This document shows positions 8,045 through 14,559 of a stretch of DNA of 18,880 nucleotides, piece by piece. The translations under genes and the position numbers were made by a program. The stretch comes from an uncultured Slackia sp. (lineage in GTDB: Bacteria > Actinomycetota > Coriobacteriia > Coriobacteriales > Eggerthellaceae): contig CALBLG010000150.1 in the NCBI GenBank assembly GCA_937895975.1, forward strand, positions 1-18,880. The letters run 5' to 3'. Numbering within the stretch: position 1 is the stretch's first letter; the number at the start of each line of letters is the position of its first letter. A model generated the notes under the pieces. That model was not told the DNA's origin. It saw only the letters and a program-made list of their open reading frames with translations, and did no database searches.

Positions 8045-8466
8045 TGCGCGATAAAGGCGAAGCGGCGCGCGAAACCAACGGCGCGGAATCGGGCGCTGCG
8101 ATGAAACGCGGGAACAGCCTGATGAAATCGTTTACTTATGCAGCATCGGGCGTGGTTCAGGCGTCGAGCGAGCGCAACTTCAAGGTCGACATTGCGGCAG
8201 GCATCGCGGCGCTCGCGTTGTGCGCCGCGCTGCAGGTGCCCGCCTGGGGCTGGGCGGCCGTGGTGGTATGCGTGGGCGTGCAGCTTGCGATGGAAACCGT
8301 GAACACCGCTATCGAGGCTATTGTGGATTTGGCGTCGCCCGAAATTCATCCGCTTGCGAAGCGCGCGAAAGATTGCGCTGCCGGCGCTGCCCTTCTCACG
8401 GCGTGCGCAAGCGTTGTGGTAGGCTGCATCGTGTATATTCCAGCGCTGCTCGCATTGCTGAGCTAG
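8044..8466 (+). CDS. dgkA: DgkA-family lipid kinase (probable undecaprenol kinase)
   Basis: This 140-residue integral membrane kinase belongs to the prokaryotic diacylglycerol kinase family. In Gram-positive bacteria such proteins mainly phosphorylate undecaprenol for cell-wall carrier recycling. Family motifs are SERNFKVD (43-50), ETVNTAIEAIVDL (84-96, with the catalytic and metal-binding glutamates E84 and E91) and HPLAKRAKDCAAGAALL (102-118). Three hydrophobic helices are visible (about 51-65, 69-86 and 112-137). The chosen start ATG 8044 overlaps the mtaB stop (TGATG), suggesting translational coupling. ATG 8101 (MKRGNSLMKSF) would give a core-sized protein and is a possible alternative. 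The position between tRNA and rRNA modification genes resembles the Firmicutes habit of placing dgkA near ybeY. Substrate is inferred from the family. Confidence 0.9.
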   Translation: MRDKGEAARETNGAESGAAMKRGNSLMKSFTYAASGVVQASSERNFKVDIAAGIAALALCAALQVPAWGWAAVVVCVGVQLAMETVNTAIEAIVDLASPEIHPLAKRAKDCAAGAALLTACASVVVGCIVYIPALLALLS

Positions 8467-8500
8467 CGGCTGCGACGTAGACGGCTAGGAAAGGTCCCGC

Positions 8501-9295
8501 ATGTCGCTTCACCATTTCTTTCTTGATGGGCAGGTGCTTGCCGACGAGACTGCCCCAGAGTTTCCCTTGTCGCTTTCGCCCGACGATGCCAAGCATGCCC
8601 GCGTGTTGCGCCTTTCCGCGGGCGAGCACATAAGCGTCGTGGATGCTGCGCGCGACTATTTCGAACTCGAGGTCGTTTCGGCCGACGACGGCATCGTTGC
8701 GCGTATCGCGCAGCGGCTCGATTCGCCGAAGGCGGGCGCGAGCGTCACGCTGTTTCAGGGCCTTGCCAAAGGCGACAAGATGGACGACATTATTCGGCAT
8801 GCCACCGAAGTGGGCGTTGACGCTTTCGTGCCGCTTGCGAGTTCTCGTTGCGTGCTGAAGCTCGATGCGAAGAAAGCGAAAAGCCGCGTGGCCCGCTGGC
8901 AGGCCATTGCCCATTCCGCGGCCATGCAATCGGGGCGCATGGCTGAGCCGCAGGTGCTCGAGCCTCAAACCGTGAAGCAGGCCGTCCAAATGCTTGCGAG
9001 CTTCGATTGCGTGCTGGTGTGTTGGGAAGAATGCCCCGCCACAAAAACCATCGCGAGCGCGCTCGCAGGCGCATTCGGCGAAGGGCTTTTGCCCGAAGGC
9101 GCGCGCATCGCCGTGGTGGTTGGCCCCGAGGGCGGGCTTTCCGCCGACGAGGTCGACCGCTTAACGCAGGGCCGCAATGCATGCCCCGTGACGCTCGGCC
9201 CCTCGATTTTGCGCACCGAAACGGCCGGCATCGTGGCTCCCGCGCTGGTGCTGTACGCGTGCGGCGGCATGGGCGCCGACAAGAAGGGATTCTAA
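8501..9295 (+). CDS. rsmE: 16S rRNA m3U1498 methyltransferase RsmE
   Basis: This 264-residue SPOUT-class methyltransferase methylates N3 of U1498 in 16S rRNA using SAM. The N-terminal PUA-like domain shows HHFFLDG and HARVLRLSAGEHISVVD. The trefoil-knot SAM site shows AVVVGPEGGLSADEVD (205-219) and LGPSILRTETA (232-242), both hallmark RsmE motifs. Q143-S144-G145-R146 in AAMQSGRMAEP corresponds to the conserved Q(S/C)GR segment. The ATG at 8501 follows AGGAAAGG at 8487-8494. It is 34 bp after the dgkA-family gene and 1 bp before ybeY. The adjacency dnaJ, rsmE, ybeY is widely conserved in Actinobacteria. Confidence 0.95.
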   Translation: MSLHHFFLDGQVLADETAPEFPLSLSPDDAKHARVLRLSAGEHISVVDAARDYFELEVVSADDGIVARIAQRLDSPKAGASVTLFQGLAKGDKMDDIIRHATEVGVDAFVPLASSRCVLKLDAKKAKSRVARWQAIAHSAAMQSGRMAEPQVLEPQTVKQAVQMLASFDCVLVCWEECPATKTIASALAGAFGEGLLPEGARIAVVVGPEGGLSADEVDRLTQGRNACPVTLGPSILRTETAGIVAPALVLYACGGMGADKKGF

Positions 9296-9296
9296 T

Positions 9297-9788
9297 ATGG
9301 AAATCGAAATCGAGATCGAACACGGCGCCGACATCGCCGAAGGCGTCGACGTCGAGGGCATTGCGCGCTATGTGTTGGCTCAAGAGGGCTGTCCCGAAAC
9401 GACCGAGGTATCCATCACCCTGACCACCGACGAAGAAGTGCACCGCCTGAATAGGGAATATCGCGGCATCGACCGGCCGACCGACGTGCTCAGCTTCGAA
9501 TGCGACGGCCTCGACGACGATTTCGACGAGGGAGCGGCCTATGACGACGCCGGCGTGCCCGACGACGAGCCGTTCATGCTGGGCGACATCATCATCGCGG
9601 CCGATTACGCTCGCGCCCAAACCGCGCAATTCGGCACGACGCCGCAGGAAGAGCTCGCGGTGCTTCTGGTGCATGGCCTGTTGCATCTGTGCGGTTGGGA
9701 CCACGTGCATTCCGACGAAGAGGCCGAGGCCATGGAGGCGCGCGAGCGCGAGATGCTCGCCGGAGTCGGTTTGCCGAACATCCGTTAG
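9297..9788 (+). CDS. ybeY: Endoribonuclease YbeY (rRNA maturation)
   Basis: This 163-residue metal-dependent endoribonuclease takes part in 16S rRNA 3'-end maturation and ribosome quality control. The zinc motif H-x3-H-x5-H is HGLLHLCGWDH, with H126, H130 and H136. DRPTDVLSF (59-67) and LGDIIIAADYA are the other signature segments. Between them lies an acidic stretch (about residues 70-91, rich in D and E, including DGLDDDFDEGAAYDDAG) longer than in E. coli YbeY. The N-terminus MEIEIEIEHGAD is encoded by short near-repeats of GAAATC. The ATG at 9297 lies 1 bp after the rsmE stop, with AAGGGA upstream inside rsmE. It appears to be the last gene of the hrcA operon. The often-linked era is not next to it. 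Confidence 0.95.
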   Translation: MEIEIEIEHGADIAEGVDVEGIARYVLAQEGCPETTEVSITLTTDEEVHRLNREYRGIDRPTDVLSFECDGLDDDFDEGAAYDDAGVPDDEPFMLGDIIIAADYARAQTAQFGTTPQEELAVLLVHGLLHLCGWDHVHSDEEAEAMEAREREMLAGVGLPNIR

Positions 9789-9860
9789 CCGGCGCCTCCT
9801 CTCCTGGTCAGCTTCCTTTTTGTGGGAGTTGTGTTCGGGTGCGCAACCGCGACGAATCTC

Positions 9861-9890
9861 TTGCCGATAGCTATGCGTGTCTGCTATAAT
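9861..9890 (+). promoter_or_regulatory. Strong extended -10 promoter for rplS
   Basis: TTGCCG (9861-9866) and a perfect TATAAT (9885-9890) are separated by 18 nt, and TG at 9882-9883 makes an extended -10. Transcription would start near 9897, giving a leader of about 200 nt before rplS. Confidence 0.78.
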
Positions 9891-9896
9891 TCAATG

Positions 9897-10100
9897 TCGG
9901 CTTCTTAAGCGCTCCGCTTCACGTCGGAACGAGCAACCTCCGGGTCGCGTTCGTTTCCATCCGACCTCTGCTGCGGTGCCAAGGTTGTCCAGAACCTCCA
10001 AAGGTTGCGCCGCTTGGCATTGCCCGCGATGCCCAGGCGAAACCCGAAACTGGCGCGTTAAGCAGCAAAGTCGAAGGAAAGACTAGCAGAAGGAAACGAA
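9897..10100 (+). promoter_or_regulatory. Structured 5' leader of rplS, possible autoregulatory RNA
   Basis: A first hairpin pairs GTCGGA and ACGA (9923-9932) with TCGT (9951-9954) and TCCGAC (9960-9965). A second pairs TGCCAAG (9977-9983) with CTTGGCA (10013-10019) and carries an inner stem AACCT (9993-9997) / AGGTT (10002-10006) with a CCAA loop. TTCGTTTCC (9950-9958), half of it in the first hairpin, is exactly complementary to GGAAACGAA (10092-10100). The latter covers part of the ribosome binding site and ends at the base before the rplS ATG. This gives two exclusive folds, one open and one closed. L19 leaders are known in Firmicutes; whether this is homologous cannot be judged here. The open frame at 9877-10086 lacks support. 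Confidence 0.55.
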
Positions 10101-10442
10101 ATGGATATCATCCGCGCTATCGAGCAGCAGCAGATCAAGGAAGTCACCCCGTTCAACGTGGGCGACACGGTCAAGGTTCACTATCGCATTACCGAGGGTA
10201 ACCGCGAGCGCATCCAGGTGTTCCAGGGCGACGTCATCCGTCGTCACGGCCACACCTGCCGCGAGACCTTCACCGTCCGCAAGATCAGCTTCGGCGTTGG
10301 CGTCGAGCGTACCTTCCCCGTGCATTCCCCGAAGATCGAGAAGATCGAGGTCGTGCGCTACGGCAAGGTTCGTCGTGCCAAGCTGTACTACCTGCGCGAC
10401 AAGGTGGGCAAGGCTGCCAAGATCAAGGAAAAGGCATTCTAA
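10101..10442 (+). CDS. rplS: 50S ribosomal protein L19
   Basis: This 113-residue protein lies at the 30S-50S interface of the large subunit. Typical L19 segments are present in order: FNVGDTVKVHYRITEGNRER, IQVFQGDVIRRHGH, TFTVRKISFGVGVERTFPVH, SPKIEKIEVVRYGKVRRAKL and YYLRDKVGKAAKIKEKAF. The ATG at 10101 follows AGAAGGA (10088-10094). In many bacteria rplS follows rimM-trmD; here it is a single transcription unit, with its own strong promoter and structured leader upstream and a strong terminator downstream. That suggests expression is set at this locus, possibly through the leader. Confidence 0.98.
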   Translation: MDIIRAIEQQQIKEVTPFNVGDTVKVHYRITEGNRERIQVFQGDVIRRHGHTCRETFTVRKISFGVGVERTFPVHSPKIEKIEVVRYGKVRRAKLYYLRDKVGKAAKIKEKAF

Positions 10443-10465
10443 GCCATTCCTCAATTGGTGCTGTG

Positions 10466-10493
10466 AAGAGGGGTCCTTCGGGGCTCCTCTTTT
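10466..10493 (+). terminator. Strong intrinsic terminator after rplS
   Basis: AAGAGG plus GGTCC (10466-10476) pairs with GGGCT plus CCTCTT (10481-10491) through an 11-bp stem with two G-T wobbles. The loop is C(TTCG)G, an ultra-stable tetraloop, and the stem runs into TTTT. It ends the rplS unit 24 bp past its stop. Confidence 0.9.
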
Positions 10494-10526
10494 GCTATTC
10501 GCATTCGATTTTGCATAGGAGATATC

Positions 10527-11318
10527 GTGGCCCAAACTCTATCCGATATTCGCGCTGCCCTTAAATCGGCAAATCGTTCTGAATTCGAGGCCATGGCGCG
10601 CGCGTTGGCCGCCGACGAGCGCAAGGGCGTGAAGGCGGCCCTGAAAAGCGCGAAGCGGCGCCTCGACGCCGAAGACGCGGAGGCCGCTCGCCTGGCGGGT
10701 ATGTACGATTTTCAGCGAGAGCTTGCCAGCGGTGGAGTGGCCGTTGGCTTGGATGAAGTGGGCCGCGGTCCTGTGGCGGGCCCTTTGGCGGTGGCAGCCG
10801 TGGTGCTGCCCGATGAGCCGCGGGTGCAGGGCGTGAACGATTCCAAGCAGCTTTCGCCCGAGCATCGCGAGAAAATTGCCGCCGTGGTGCGCGAAGTGGC
10901 GCTGGCGTGGGACATCGAATACATCGCCCCCGCCGAAATCGACGAGCACGGCATGACGTGGGCGTTGCGCACGGCATTTACACGCGCAATCGCGTCGGTC
11001 GAATCGCAGCTGAACGAACGTGGCATTGCGCTTGACGCGGTGCTGCTCGACGGCAATGCGCAGCATCTCGACCCGCGTGAGGTGAATATCGTGAAAGGCG
11101 ACGGCCGCTGCGCCTCTATCGCCGCGGCTTCGGTTATAGCGAAGGTCGAGCGTGACGCGCTTATGGTACGCTATGCCGAGCAGTATCCCGAATATGGCTT
11201 CGATTCGAACAAGGGCTACGCCAGCGCCGACCATATCGAGGCAATCAAACGCTGCGGCCTTTCGCCCATCCATCGCGCGAGCTTCTGTCGGGCCTGGACG
11301 CAAGAAGCGCTGTTCTAG
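10527..11318 (+). CDS. rnhB: Ribonuclease HII
   Basis: This 263-residue RNase HII cleaves RNA in RNA-DNA hybrids and at misincorporated ribonucleotides. The catalytic residues are in GLDEVGRGPVAGPL (D76, E77), VLLDGNAQ (D175) and SVIAKVERD (D210). The GRG triplet and the substrate-specificity tyrosine region (YPEYGFDSNKGYAS) are present. About 70 residues precede the catalytic core and form a charged helical region, as in the longer Bacillus-type RnhB. The start is GTG 10527, with AGGAG at 10517-10521 ideally placed. It has strong terminators on both sides. No clear promoter is visible in the 33 bp after the upstream terminator. Confidence 0.96.
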   Translation: MAQTLSDIRAALKSANRSEFEAMARALAADERKGVKAALKSAKRRLDAEDAEAARLAGMYDFQRELASGGVAVGLDEVGRGPVAGPLAVAAVVLPDEPRVQGVNDSKQLSPEHREKIAAVVREVALAWDIEYIAPAEIDEHGMTWALRTAFTRAIASVESQLNERGIALDAVLLDGNAQHLDPREVNIVKGDGRCASIAAASVIAKVERDALMVRYAEQYPEYGFDSNKGYASADHIEAIKRCGLSPIHRASFCRAWTQEALF

Positions 11319-11350
11319 GGAAGCGCCGATCAATCCCATAAGTTATTGCA

Positions 11351-11373
11351 GGCGTGCTTCGGCGCGCCTTTTT
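11351..11373 (+). terminator. Intrinsic terminator after rnhB
   Basis: GGCGTGC (11351-11357) pairs with GCGCGCC (11362-11368) through 7 bp with one G-T wobble. The loop is TTCG closed by C-G, followed directly by TTTTT (11369-11373). Confidence 0.9.
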
Positions 11374-11418
11374 GTGCGTAGATTTCGCCGCTTTCAATCG
11401 ACACTGCTCTTGATGTCT

Positions 11419-11501
11419 GCGGTCCTGCCAAAAACCGCGTAACGAAACACAGCAAATCGCGAGAAACGGGCAAGGTTTTGGCAAGGTTTCGTCCCTATGA
11501 T
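11419..11501 (+). promoter_or_regulatory. Repeat-rich putative promoter region of yraN
   Basis: TATGAT (11496-11501) is a good -10, but no consensus -35 lies at normal spacing. The -35 zone is covered by a direct repeat GGCAAGGTTT (11469-11478 and 11480-11489, 11-bp period). Two interleaved inverted repeats are present: TGCCAAAA (11426-11433) with TTTTGGCA (11476-11483), and ACGAAAC (11442-11448) with GTTTCGT (11486-11492). This arrangement suggests activator or repressor sites. No regulator is assigned. Confidence 0.35.
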
Positions 11502-11524
11502 CGCCGCACGAGAAAGGGGATGCC

Positions 11525-12070
11525 ATGACTAAAGACTATCGTGCGGCATACGGAACTTCCGAATTCATCTATGGGAACAACGCCCTCGTTTTCGACGAGG
11601 ATGATTGCACGCAAGATGCTGATCCTTGCTTTGGGCTTAATGCCCAGGCAGATGACGGCTATTGGGGCGATGACGAGGAGGAGGCCCATTTTCCGGAAAG
11701 CTGGGACGGCAATCCAAAACGGCTGGGCGAGTTCGGTGAAGACTTGGCGTGCGAATTGCTGAAGCGTAAAGATTATATCGTGCTCGAACGCAATTGGAGC
11801 TGCCCCGCCGGCGAGGCCGACATCATCGCCGTCGACGAGGGATGCCTGGTGTTTGTCGAGGTCAAGACGCGTGCGGGCAACTGCGGTTTCCCGCAAGAGG
11901 CGGTTACCCCCAAGAAGCGTTCCCGATACGAGCGCATCGCGTACTACTTTCTTTCGGAATACGACGGAGCGGATGCACGCGTGCGATTCGATGTGATTGC
12001 GATTCAGGCCATGCCGAACGGCAAAGGTTTCGTGAAGCACATCGTGAATGCATTCGGCCAAGGCATGTGA
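11525..12070 (+). CDS. YraN family (UPF0102) nuclease-like protein with acidic N-terminal extension
   Basis: This 181-residue protein carries a YraN/UPF0102 domain (about residues 64-181), a restriction-endonuclease-like fold whose biological role is not firmly established. Motifs are LGEFGEDLACELLKRKDYIV (E69), NWSCPAGEADIIAVD (E97, D99) and LVFVEVKTRAG (E112, K114), which form the PD-(D/E)xK-like site. RFDVIAI near the end is also typical. The family is normally ~120 residues. Here about 63 extra N-terminal residues are strongly acidic (runs such as DEDD and DDEEE) and resemble nothing I know. The start ATG 11525 has GAAAGGGG just upstream, so the extension is probably translated; no internal ATG occurs near the core. 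The stop overlaps or abuts comM. The rnhB-yraN-comM-dprA order is common in bacteria. Confidence 0.9.
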   Translation: MTKDYRAAYGTSEFIYGNNALVFDEDDCTQDADPCFGLNAQADDGYWGDDEEEAHFPESWDGNPKRLGEFGEDLACELLKRKDYIVLERNWSCPAGEADIIAVDEGCLVFVEVKTRAGNCGFPQEAVTPKKRSRYERIAYYFLSEYDGADARVRFDVIAIQAMPNGKGFVKHIVNAFGQGM

Positions 12071-12075
12071 ACGCC

Positions 12076-13572
12076 ATGCAGCTTCGATGTTCGCTTCGAT
12101 CGGCGACGGTCGTGGGGGTGCGCGCCATCCCCGTGTCGGTCGAAGTGGTGGTGTCAAACGGCCTGCCTGGGTTTTCCATTGTCGGTATGCCTGATGCCGC
12201 GGTGCGCGAATCGCAAGAGCGGGTGCGTGCGGCAATCAAAGCGTGCGGCTTCACCATGCCGGGCGATAAAGTGGTGGTGAATCTTGCGCCGAGCTCTATA
12301 CGCAAGGCGGGCTCGGGCTTCGATTTGCCCATCGCCGCCGCCATTCTGGCTGCGACGGGGCAAATCGATGCTGCGGCTTTGGGCGAGTGTTTGCTAGTGG
12401 GGGAGCTTGGGCTCGATGGGTCGGTTCGGCCCGTGCATGGCACTCTGGCGTTCGCCGCATGCGCGCGCGAGCTCGGTTGCGGGCTTATCGTGAGCGCCGG
12501 TGCGCATGACGGTTCGTCGCTGTTCGGATGCAAGCAGCTGTGCGTGGCGTCGCTTTCCAGCTTGCGCTCCATGGATTTGCGCTCTTTGGATTTTGCGCCG
12601 CCCGTCGCAGTTCGCATGGGGCCCGATTTTGGCGAAATTCGCGGCCAGGCGGCGGCGAAGCGCGCCATGCAAGTGGCGGCTGCCGGCGGGCATGGAATTT
12701 TGCTTATGGGACCGCCTGGGTCGGGCAAAACCATGCTCGCCCGCGCTCTTCCGTCAATCTTGCCGCCGCTTAGCGACGAAGAGCGCCTTGAGGCGGCCGT
12801 GGTGCACTCGGTTGCGGGTGGACCAGTTGATGACATCCTCTCTGGAGTGCGCCCGTTTCGACGTGTGCACCACAGCGCCACGGTTGCCGGCCTGGTGGGC
12901 GGTGGCACGCCTGTGCGTCCAGGCGAGATATCGCTCGCGCATGCCGGCGTATTGTTCCTCGACGAGCTGCCGGAGTTTTCGTCGCGTTCGCTGCAGGCGC
13001 TTCGCCAGCCCATGGAGATGGGGCGAATCGTGGTGACGCGCGCCGATGGCAGCGTCACGCTTCCGGCGAAATTCTCGTTGGTTGCTGCAGCGAACCCGTG
13101 TCCGTGCGGCTATTTCGGCGATCCTCAGAAGCAGTGCACGTGTCCCGCGTGGAAAATCGAGAATTACCAGGGCCGCATAGGCGGACCTCTCCTCGATCGC
13201 ATAGACATGCATGTCGACGTGTGGCGGTGCGATCCTGGCGAGATCCTGAGTGGAAGCGATGAAATCGACCCTATTTGCTCGGCCATGTTGCTCGAAGGTG
13301 TCATGCGGGCACGGGAATTCTCGTCATGGAGGCGTGCGGCGTTGGGCGATGGGGATGAATCCGACGTTGGGGCGTTGCTGGCGCGCTGCCGCATGGCTTC
13401 GCGCACAAAGGACATGCTCGAAACGGTGTCGCGCGCGCAGCTGCTTTCGGGCCGTGGGATTTCGCGTGCGCTTTCCGTCGCTCGAACCATTGCCGATATC
13501 GCAGAGTCAAAAACGGTGCTCGAGGAACATCTGATGGAAGCGCTCAGTTTCCGCCTGAGGAAGGGGGCGTAA
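12076..13572 (+). CDS. comM: ComM/YifB family AAA+ ATPase
   Basis: This Mg-chelatase-like AAA+ protein is 498 residues from ATG 12076. ComM homologues are hexameric helicases that promote branch migration of incoming DNA during natural transformation. The N-terminal ChlI-like domain (about 1-180) shows GLPGFSIVGMPDAAVRES and NLAPSSIRKAGSGFDLPIA. The ATPase domain shows GQAAAKRAMQVAAAGGHGIL, Walker A GPPGSGKT (212-219), Walker B VLFLDE (292-297) and a cysteine cluster NPCPCGYFGDPQKQCTC. A C-terminal helical domain follows (SGRGISRALSVARTIADI). A GTG at 12067 in the same frame overlaps the yraN stop by 4 bp and would add three residues, so the start could be either. dprA starts 4 bp after the stop. 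Confidence 0.95.
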   Translation: MQLRCSLRSATVVGVRAIPVSVEVVVSNGLPGFSIVGMPDAAVRESQERVRAAIKACGFTMPGDKVVVNLAPSSIRKAGSGFDLPIAAAILAATGQIDAAALGECLLVGELGLDGSVRPVHGTLAFAACARELGCGLIVSAGAHDGSSLFGCKQLCVASLSSLRSMDLRSLDFAPPVAVRMGPDFGEIRGQAAAKRAMQVAAAGGHGILLMGPPGSGKTMLARALPSILPPLSDEERLEAAVVHSVAGGPVDDILSGVRPFRRVHHSATVAGLVGGGTPVRPGEISLAHAGVLFLDELPEFSSRSLQALRQPMEMGRIVVTRADGSVTLPAKFSLVAAANPCPCGYFGDPQKQCTCPAWKIENYQGRIGGPLLDRIDMHVDVWRCDPGEILSGSDEIDPICSAMLLEGVMRAREFSSWRRAALGDGDESDVGALLARCRMASRTKDMLETVSRAQLLSGRGISRALSVARTIADIAESKTVLEEHLMEALSFRLRKGA

Positions 13573-13576
13573 TGCG

Positions 13577-14512
13577 ATGTGCGAAGATCGATACAAGATT
13601 TTGGGGCCGCGGTTCGAAATTTCACGTGGGTGTGATGGGTATCCGGCCGCATTCGAGGACATACCGGAACCGCCGCGCACGCTGTATGTCATAGGGAACC
13701 CTTCGGCATTGAGGGAAGGCCTTGCCGTGGTGGGGGCGCGCAAGGCGACGCCCTATGGCATAAACGCCACGAAGATGCTTGCCGGTCGTGCGGCGGAATT
13801 GGGCGTGACGATCGTCTCGGGCGGAGCGCGCGGCTGCGATGCGGCCGCGCACGAGGCGGCCATCGACGCGGGCGGCACAACGGTGGCTTTCTTGGGCGGG
13901 GGTTGCGATGAGCCGTATCCCAAGAGCAACGTGGCGCTGTTTCGCAGAATCGTGGCGCAGGGCGGTGCCGTTGCATCGGAGTACCCATGGCATACCGAAC
14001 CCAAGCCGTTCATGTTTCGCAAGCGCAACCGGCTTATCGCTGGCCTCGCTCGGGCGACGCTCATCGTCGAAGCCGGGCTTCCAAGCGGCACCTTCTCCAC
14101 GGCCGACGAAGCGCTGGCGGCCAACAAAGACGTTATGGCCGTGCCGGGCTCGATTTTCTCGCCGAACTCCGCGGGCGCGAACGCGCTGCTTGCGCAAGGC
14201 GCCATGCCCATCACGGGAAAGAAGGCACTGGACGGGGCGCTCATGTCGATGTTTCCCGAGATCGTGGGCGGTGGGCATGGGGCCGAACAGCTGGCCTTGT
14301 TTGCCGGGGATGGCGCCGATTCCTCGCTCGACGACCCGTTGCTTGCCGCGCTGGTCGCCGATCCCATGCGTCTTGAAGAGCTTATCGCATTGTTCGGCGA
14401 TGGAAACGACCCCATGGCTGCGGCAACGCGCGTGATGGCGCACGTTTCGCTTCTGGAAGGGGCCGGCGCCGTGACGCGCTTCCCTGACGGCCGCTACGGC
14501 GCTGTTGGATAG
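13577..14512 (+). CDS. dprA: DNA-processing protein DprA (Smf)
   Basis: This 311-residue protein protects incoming single-stranded DNA and loads RecA during transformation. It also occurs in many bacteria not known to be competent. The Rossmann-like core shows LAVVGARKATPYG (49-61), SGGARGCDAAAH (81-92), VAFLGGGCDEPYP, the RKRNRLIAGLARATLIVEA segment and PGSIFSPNSAGANALLAQGA. A C-terminal winged-helix domain is suggested by LRLEELI-like sequence near 265 and LLEGAGAVTRFPDGRY. The protein begins only ~20 residues before the YP..F motif, so the N-terminal SAM/HhH domain of longer DprA proteins is missing. ATG 13577 follows GGAAGGGGG at the comM 3' end. It is last in yraN-comM-dprA; no terminator is obvious. 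Confidence 0.95.
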   Translation: MCEDRYKILGPRFEISRGCDGYPAAFEDIPEPPRTLYVIGNPSALREGLAVVGARKATPYGINATKMLAGRAAELGVTIVSGGARGCDAAAHEAAIDAGGTTVAFLGGGCDEPYPKSNVALFRRIVAQGGAVASEYPWHTEPKPFMFRKRNRLIAGLARATLIVEAGLPSGTFSTADEALAANKDVMAVPGSIFSPNSAGANALLAQGAMPITGKKALDGALMSMFPEIVGGGHGAEQLALFAGDGADSSLDDPLLAALVADPMRLEELIALFGDGNDPMAAATRVMAHVSLLEGAGAVTRFPDGRYGAVG

Positions 14513-14522
14513 GTTGAGGGGT

Positions 14523-14553
14523 TTGCGATTCGACCGGCTTGATATGGTATTCT
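14523..14553 (+). promoter_or_regulatory. Putative leaderless promoter of trmFO
   Basis: TATTCT (14548-14553) fits the actinobacterial -10 pattern TAnnnT and is preceded by TGG (14545-14547), an extended -10. TTGCGA (14523-14528) is a possible -35 at a long 19-nt spacer. The -10 ends 6 nt before the ATG at 14560, so transcription should start at or near the A of the start codon. No ribosome binding site is visible. Confidence 0.5.
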
Positions 14554-14559
14554 CGCGTC

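Noticed and set aside
9877..10086. 69-residue frame in the rplS leader
   Set aside because: It begins inside the promoter before the expected transcription start, has no ribosome binding site and covers the structured leader; a leader RNA explains the region better.
11478..11501. TTGGCA (11478-11483) as -35 for the TATGAT -10
   Set aside because: The spacer is only 12 nt, too short for a sigma-70 type promoter.
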